A stretch of 9,598 nt of DNA, from the NCBI GenBank assembly GCA_965370555.1, contig CBDUVB010000056.1, forward strand, positions 1 to 9,598. Reading direction: 5' to 3'. Positions within the stretch are counted from its first letter, which is position 1, and each line of letters starts with the position of its first letter. Shown here in pieces: positions 5,843 to 9,598 of the stretch. Source of the stretch: JAJOKK01 sp965370555. GTDB lineage: Bacteria > Bipolaricaulota > Bipolaricaulia > UBA7950 > UBA9294. The notes beneath the pieces are model-generated. The model did no database searches, was not told the DNA's origin, and saw only the letters and a program-made list of their open reading frames with translations. The translations under genes were made by a program, and so were the position numbers.

Positions 5843-6806
5843 CGACCTTCAAGCAAGCGACCTTCCGCCCTGTGGAGATCTGTTCAAGCGAAGGCTCCAC
5901 CTGCCAACATCTCTCATCAGCGTGCCGACATCGAGGACTGAAGTTGCACCCTTCGGGGAGACTGATCAGGTCTGGGACTTCCCCGGGGATCGACGGAAGC
6001 CGTTTCTGGCCCTTCTCGTCCAAGTGCGGTATCGAGTTCAGGAGTCCGTGCGTGTACGGGTGTAATGGGTTCTCATAGAGGGCGTACACACCCGCCTCCT
6101 CGACGATGCAGCCGGCGTACATGATGATCACCCGGTCGCACGAGGTAGCGACCACGGCGAGGTCGTGGGTGATCAGGATTGTTCCCATCCCAAAATCCTC
6201 TTTAAGTTGATCGATCAGCTCAAATATCTGAGCTTCGATCGTTACGTCCAATGCGGTCGTCGGCTCGTCAAGGATCAGCATCGCTGGGTTACAGGAGATA
6301 CCCATCGCAATCAGTGCTCGCTGGCGCATCCCCCCACTGAACTCGTGGGGGTAGTTACCAGTGCGCTTCTCCGGTTCCGGAATCCCGACCCGTGTCAGCA
6401 GCTCGATTGCGCGGCTCTTCCTCTCCTTACGGGTGAGTTTGGTGTGGAAGTGGAGGACACGGCCAATCTGCTCCCCAATGGTGAGGGTAGGGTTAAGGGA
6501 GCTGAGTGAATCCTGAAAGACCATGGCAATATCTTTCCCACGGATCTGTTGCATCTCCTTTTCCGATTTTGCCAGCAGATCTTCTCCTCGAAAGAGGATA
6601 CTTCCGTTCTCGATCTTGCCGGGGTTCTCGATCAACCGCATCACGGAGAGGGCAGTGACTGTCTTCCCCGAGCCAGATTCCCCTACGATCCCGAGGGTCT
6701 CCCCCTCCTCGAGGTGGAAGGAATTTCCGTCCACGGCCTTGACGACCCCTTCCTCCGTGTAGAAACGGGTGACCAGATGATCGATCTTCAGGAGAGGTGA
6801 ACTCAT
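5826..6806 (-). CDS. oppD: Oligopeptide/dipeptide ABC transporter ATPase (OppD-like)
   Basis: The 326-residue protein is the first of the two ATPases of the importer. It shows Walker A GESGSGKT (42-49), Q-loop FQDS (97-100), signature FSGGMRQR (156-163), Walker B LILDEP (177-182), D-loop ALDV (185-188) and switch H214, so it should hydrolyse ATP. The C-terminal domain has HPYTHGLL (249-256), GEVPDL (275-280) and four cysteines (287, 293, 300, 318). The ATG at 6806 shares one base with the TAA of oppC (TAATG), and GGAGG lies just upstream inside oppC, which indicates translational coupling. The frame is open upstream to 6917, but that part overlaps oppC and lacks homology, so I reject the longer start. 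Confidence 0.92.
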   Translation of the reverse strand: MSSPLLKIDHLVTRFYTEEGVVKAVDGNSFHLEEGETLGIVGESGSGKTVTALSVMRLIENPGKIENGSILFRGEDLLAKSEKEMQQIRGKDIAMVFQDSLSSLNPTLTIGEQIGRVLHFHTKLTRKERKSRAIELLTRVGIPEPEKRTGNYPHEFSGGMRQRALIAMGISCNPAMLILDEPTTALDVTIEAQIFELIDQLKEDFGMGTILITHDLAVVATSCDRVIIMYAGCIVEEAGVYALYENPLHPYTHGLLNSIPHLDEKGQKRLPSIPGEVPDLISLPEGCNFSPRCRHADERCWQVEPSLEQISTGRKVACLKVDERDE

Positions 6807-7768
6807 TACACCCTCCTCGCCTGGCGTGGGTCGAGCGAATCGCGCAGGCCATCTCCTAGCAGGTTGAACCCTAAGATGGCCAAGGAGATAAAGACCCCGG
6901 GGACGACCGCGTACCACCAGGCGCGCAAGAACAGGAAGTCACGTGCCTCATTGAGCATGATCCCCAGGCTGGGATGAGGGGGTTGGAGCCCCAACCCCAG
7001 GAAGCTGAGGGACGAGCTGGTGAGTACGGTCGTCGCCATCATCAACGATGCCTGCACGATGATCGGAGGGATGGTGTTGACGAACACCTCTTTGGTCAGT
7101 ATCCGCCCCCCGGAGGCCCCGGCAATCTTGGCGGCATCGACGTAGTCCTCAGTCATCTCTTGCATGACAACGCCCCGCATGACACGGGCGAACCGCGGTG
7201 AGTAGGTGATAGCGATGACGACCATGATCTTTACCATATTGCTTAAGACGAACGGCCCAATCCTGGTCTTGCCGATGCCGAATGCCCCCAGAAGAGCTAT
7301 AGCAAGGACTAATGTGGGGAAGGAGAGCATGATATCCACCACTCGCATGATCAACTCATCGACCCAAGTCCCCTTCTTGTAGCCCGCTATCGCCCCCATC
7401 GACACACCCAAGACAAGTGCCACGGCGATAGAGCCCACAGCAACTTGCAACAGGGTTCTCGTGCCGTAGATCGCACGGGATAAGATGTCACGCCCGAACT
7501 TATCGGATCCGAGGAGGAACAGCTGCCCTTCCCCACTTCGCGACAGCGGTGGGAGCGGATTGTGCTCTCCCCGTGGGGCGTTGAACTGTTCCACTGGGTT
7601 ATAAGGGGCCAGCAAGGGCGCGAATACGGCGATAACGAAGTATGAAAGGACTATGACCCCCCCAACCAGAGAGAGCTTGTTCTTCTTGAAGTTATGCCAG
7701 AATTCCTGCAACAGGCCGCGGTGGGCCCGCATTCCGAGTTTGGTCTCTTCTGATAGGTCTTTGCTCAT
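6806..7768 (-). CDS. oppC: Oligopeptide/dipeptide ABC transporter permease (OppC-like)
   Basis: This inner-membrane permease forms half of the channel. From ATG 7768 it has 320 residues. It begins with a cytoplasmic stretch, then a first membrane helix (about 36-54), the OppC-type motif LGSDKFGRDILSR (86-98), further helices, the EAA-type coupling loop around VDAAKIAGAS (210-219) that contacts the ATPases, and the ending LRDSLDPRQA. All features are typical of full-length OppC/DppC proteins. GTG 7777, three codons upstream with GGAG before it, is an alternative start; I prefer ATG 7768 because AAAGGTG stands 6 nt before it. The gap to oppB is only a few bases and it overlaps oppD by one base, so it is clearly co-transcribed. 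Confidence 0.92.
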   Translation of the reverse strand: MSKDLSEETKLGMRAHRGLLQEFWHNFKKNKLSLVGGVIVLSYFVIAVFAPLLAPYNPVEQFNAPRGEHNPLPPLSRSGEGQLFLLGSDKFGRDILSRAIYGTRTLLQVAVGSIAVALVLGVSMGAIAGYKKGTWVDELIMRVVDIMLSFPTLVLAIALLGAFGIGKTRIGPFVLSNMVKIMVVIAITYSPRFARVMRGVVMQEMTEDYVDAAKIAGASGGRILTKEVFVNTIPPIIVQASLMMATTVLTSSSLSFLGLGLQPPHPSLGIMLNEARDFLFLRAWWYAVVPGVFISLAILGFNLLGDGLRDSLDPRQARRV

Positions 7769-7780
7769 TGCTGGCACCTT

Positions 7781-8743
7781 TCACTCCGCTCCCCCGTAGC
7801 GAATGCGCGGGTCGAGGTATGAATAGAGTAGATCGACGACCAAGTTCACTAAAATCCTGACCACAACAATGGTAAGAACGATTCCTTGAATGACCGGATA
7901 ATCGCGCCGGAAGACACCGGTGATGATCAGGTTACCGACCCCAGGTAACCGAAATACGGTCTCTGTCACGATAGAACCCCCTAAGAGATAGCCGATTGCG
8001 TTGCCCATGACGGTGATAACGGGGATCATCGCGTTCTTGACCACATCTCTTCTCACTATACTCGCCTGGCCAATCCCCATCGCCCGTGCTGTGCGCACGT
8101 AATCCTGGCCCATGACATCGAGCATAGCTGAGCGCAGCATCCGCATGACGATAGCGGAGTAGGCAGTCCCCAGCGTAATCGCCGGCAAGAGCATTCGGAT
8201 AAGATTGTCCCCGATGCTCTTGCTCAGTGGGACAAATCCACCTGCCCCCCACGGCTGCAAGAGGTAGACGCCAAAGATCAGGATCAGGATAATACCGAGA
8301 AAGAAATTTGGGATAGAGATCCCGATGAGAGCGATGATCCTCGCGATATGATCGGGTAACCTGTCCTGTCGCAGGGCAGAGATAATACCTGTGGGAATTG
8401 AGATCAACAGGGCCACGATTAGCGACAGGAAGGCGAGTTCCATGGTCACAGAGAGCCGTTGCGCGATAAGACTCATCACAGAGGCACCCCGCTGGATAGT
8501 GACCGATATACCAAAATCGCCGTGCAGCGCCTTGCCGGCCCAGAGGAAGTACTGCTGGTGCACCGGAAGATCAAGGCCCAGCTGATGACGAAGCTTCTCC
8601 ACCAATACCGGATCCTGCATTGGACCTAGCATCACCCGCACAGGTCCGCCCGGCGCAAGATGGATGAGCATGAAGATGATGATACTGGCGACAAAGAGGG
8701 TGGGAATAGCCAAGAACAGCCGTTTGAGGATGTAGATTCCCAT
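7781..8743 (-). CDS. oppB: Oligopeptide/dipeptide ABC transporter permease (OppB-like)
   Basis: The 320-residue inner-membrane permease pairs with OppC. It starts MGIYILKRLFLAIPTLF with the first helix at 9-28, then LAPGGP (29-34), a periplasmic segment with GDFGIS (75-80), helices around 103-124, 136-160 and 183-200, the EAA-type loop RTARAMGIGQ (217-226), and the conserved FRLPGVG (264-270), DYPVIQG (281-287) and C-terminal LDPRIRYG (310-317). These are standard OppB/DppB landmarks and the length is normal. The ATG at 8743 has AGGAAGGGAG 5-6 nt upstream. It follows the binding-protein gene by 78 bp, a spacer that holds a strong hairpin. Confidence 0.92.
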   Translation of the reverse strand: MGIYILKRLFLAIPTLFVASIIIFMLIHLAPGGPVRVMLGPMQDPVLVEKLRHQLGLDLPVHQQYFLWAGKALHGDFGISVTIQRGASVMSLIAQRLSVTMELAFLSLIVALLISIPTGIISALRQDRLPDHIARIIALIGISIPNFFLGIILILIFGVYLLQPWGAGGFVPLSKSIGDNLIRMLLPAITLGTAYSAIVMRMLRSAMLDVMGQDYVRTARAMGIGQASIVRRDVVKNAMIPVITVMGNAIGYLLGGSIVTETVFRLPGVGNLIITGVFRRDYPVIQGIVLTIVVVRILVNLVVDLLYSYLDPRIRYGGAE

Positions 8744-8778
8744 CTTTCTCCCTTCCTGCGAGGAAAGACATGAAAGCA

Positions 8779-8804
8779 GGGCGGGAGGAAACTCTCTCCC
8801 GCCC
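8779..8804 (-). promoter_or_regulatory. Intra-operon hairpin between binding protein and oppB
   Basis: GGGCGGGAG (8779-8787) and CTCCCGCCC (8796-8804) form a perfect 9-bp GC-rich stem with an 8-nt loop. In the mRNA it lies 17 nt after the binding-protein stop codon and before the oppB Shine-Dalgarno site. The sequence after it (TGCTTTCATGTCTTTCC) is only mildly U-rich, so it would be a weak terminator or a 3'-end stabiliser. Such hairpins are common after binding-protein genes, which need more product than the permeases. The regulatory role is inferred. Confidence 0.6.
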
Positions 8805-8821
8805 CATTGCTGCGCCGACTA

Positions 8822-9598
8822 TCAGCCGGAGAACTCCGTAACGAATCTCAGGTCGATCTCGCCCTGCGAGTTCAACCCATCGCCGAAGCCCTTGACCGTA
8901 TCACGCCAGGCGTGAAGGTTATCGAGGATCATCAGGTCGATCCGGATCACGTTTTCGACCAACATTTCCTCCATCTTCCACACCAGCTCTTTCCGCTTCT
9001 GTTCATCCGGTTCCACGATCGCTTCGTCGTACAGGGCGCTGAACTCCGCGTGCCCGGGCACGGTCTCATGGTAGTAATCGGGGAGATCCGGAGCAGCGTG
9101 GTGCCAGTGGATGTGGTTGTGGTTGTTACGGTAGTAGCCGGAGAAGAGCCAGGAGATTGCCAGGAAGTTGCTGTACCCCCAGTCCTCCATTCCACTCTCC
9201 CAGTCGAAGGTCTCATACAGCGTGTCAAAGAAGGCCGCCTTATCGATCGGTATGACCTCCACGCTGACCCCATACGGTCTCAGCTGCTCCTGAATGATGG
9301 TCGATACATCGACGAACCACTGCACGTTTGTGGCGATCATGCGGAAGCTGAGTCCACCATCAGGATAGCCTGCCTTAGTCAGGTATTCCTGAGCCAACTC
9401 TTTATCATGCAGGGTTATCCCCTTCAGGTTGGGAGACGTCCACTCACTATCCGGATACCATGGACCGTATTGATTGGTGTTCATCCCGTAGAAGAGTTCC
9501 TCCGCGATCTCATCGCGATCGATAGCGTGGAACATAAACTTGCGCAGGTTATAGGCCTTCTCGATCGCCGCTTCATCTCCGATCTGATCGGCAGTGAT
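8822..9598 (-). CDS. Peptide ABC transporter substrate-binding protein (SBP_bac_5 type), 5' end outside window
   Basis: The frame is open to the right edge, so only the C-terminal 258 residues are seen; family members usually have 500-600. The visible part holds the conserved YNLRKFMFHAIDRDEIAEE block (the 'A..R.AI..A.DR..I' helix of family 5 binding proteins), a YGPWYPDSEW loop, AQEYLTKAGYPDGG, a second-lobe segment with EQLRPYGVSVEVIPID, and the acidic helix DEQKRKELVWKMEEMLVEN. A signal peptide or lipobox would be in the missing part. As the first visible gene of the transporter operon it should deliver peptides to OppB/OppC. The Met at 9535 is internal and is not taken as the start. Ligand specificity (oligo- or dipeptide, or another solute) cannot be told. 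Confidence 0.88.
   Translation of the reverse strand: MTADQIGDEAAIEKAYNLRKFMFHAIDRDEIAEELFYGMNTNQYGPWYPDSEWTSPNLKGITLHDKELAQEYLTKAGYPDGGLSFRMIATNVQWFVDVSTIIQEQLRPYGVSVEVIPIDKAAFFDTLYETFDWESGMEDWGYSNFLAISWLFSGYYRNNHNHIHWHHAAPDLPDYYHETVPGHAEFSALYDEAIVEPDEQKRKELVWKMEEMLVENVIRIDLMILDNLHAWRDTVKGFGDGLNSQGEIDLRFVTEFSG

Noticed and set aside
6807..6917. Longer start for oppD
   Set aside because: The extra 37 residues overlap the conserved end of oppC in another frame and have no ATPase homology; the TAATG junction with a Shine-Dalgarno site fits better.

Overview
The window is about 9.6 kb of moderately GC-rich DNA with purine-rich Shine-Dalgarno sites. It is most likely from a bacterium that takes up and ferments or scavenges peptides. 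No taxonomic marker is present, so I do not name a lineage. All recognisable genes are on the minus strand, so transcription runs from right to left.

Right-hand 60% (about 3636-9598): a tightly packed oligopeptide/dipeptide ABC importer operon. In transcription order it holds a substrate-binding protein (5' end outside the window), two permeases (oppB-like, oppC-like) and two ATPases (oppD-like, oppF-like). An M20-family amidohydrolase/dipeptidase follows, starting about 32 bp after oppF. The layout suggests peptide capture, import and intracellular hydrolysis as one unit. A 9-bp perfect hairpin between the binding-protein gene and oppB could lower expression of the downstream genes.

Middle (about 2233-3635): a mosaic of gene pieces. 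Directly after the M20 stop codon, and in the same frame, lies a UvrC fragment. Next comes a remnant of a second oppF 3' end, then a 270-bp AT-rich insertion carrying a nested hairpin repeat. Last is an intact open reading frame that joins the first 58 codons of an M20 peptidase (about 95% identical in DNA to the intact copy next door) to the C-terminal ~140 residues of a plant-type threonine synthase. This looks like a rearrangement hotspot.

Left (1-2232): a 43-bp inverted repeat carrying a GGGGTCAGACC core and a solitary CRISPR-type repeat ending in GATTGAAAC sit in the spacer between the mosaic and a large OLD-like ATPase/TOPRIM nuclease gene. That gene is a candidate phage-defence gene. 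Its possible partner would lie just outside the left edge.

I do not see a complete new multi-gene system. The strongest unusual signals are the in-frame M20::threonine-synthase chimera, the lone CRISPR-like repeat, and the cluster of gene-end fragments between a defence-type gene and a metabolic operon.
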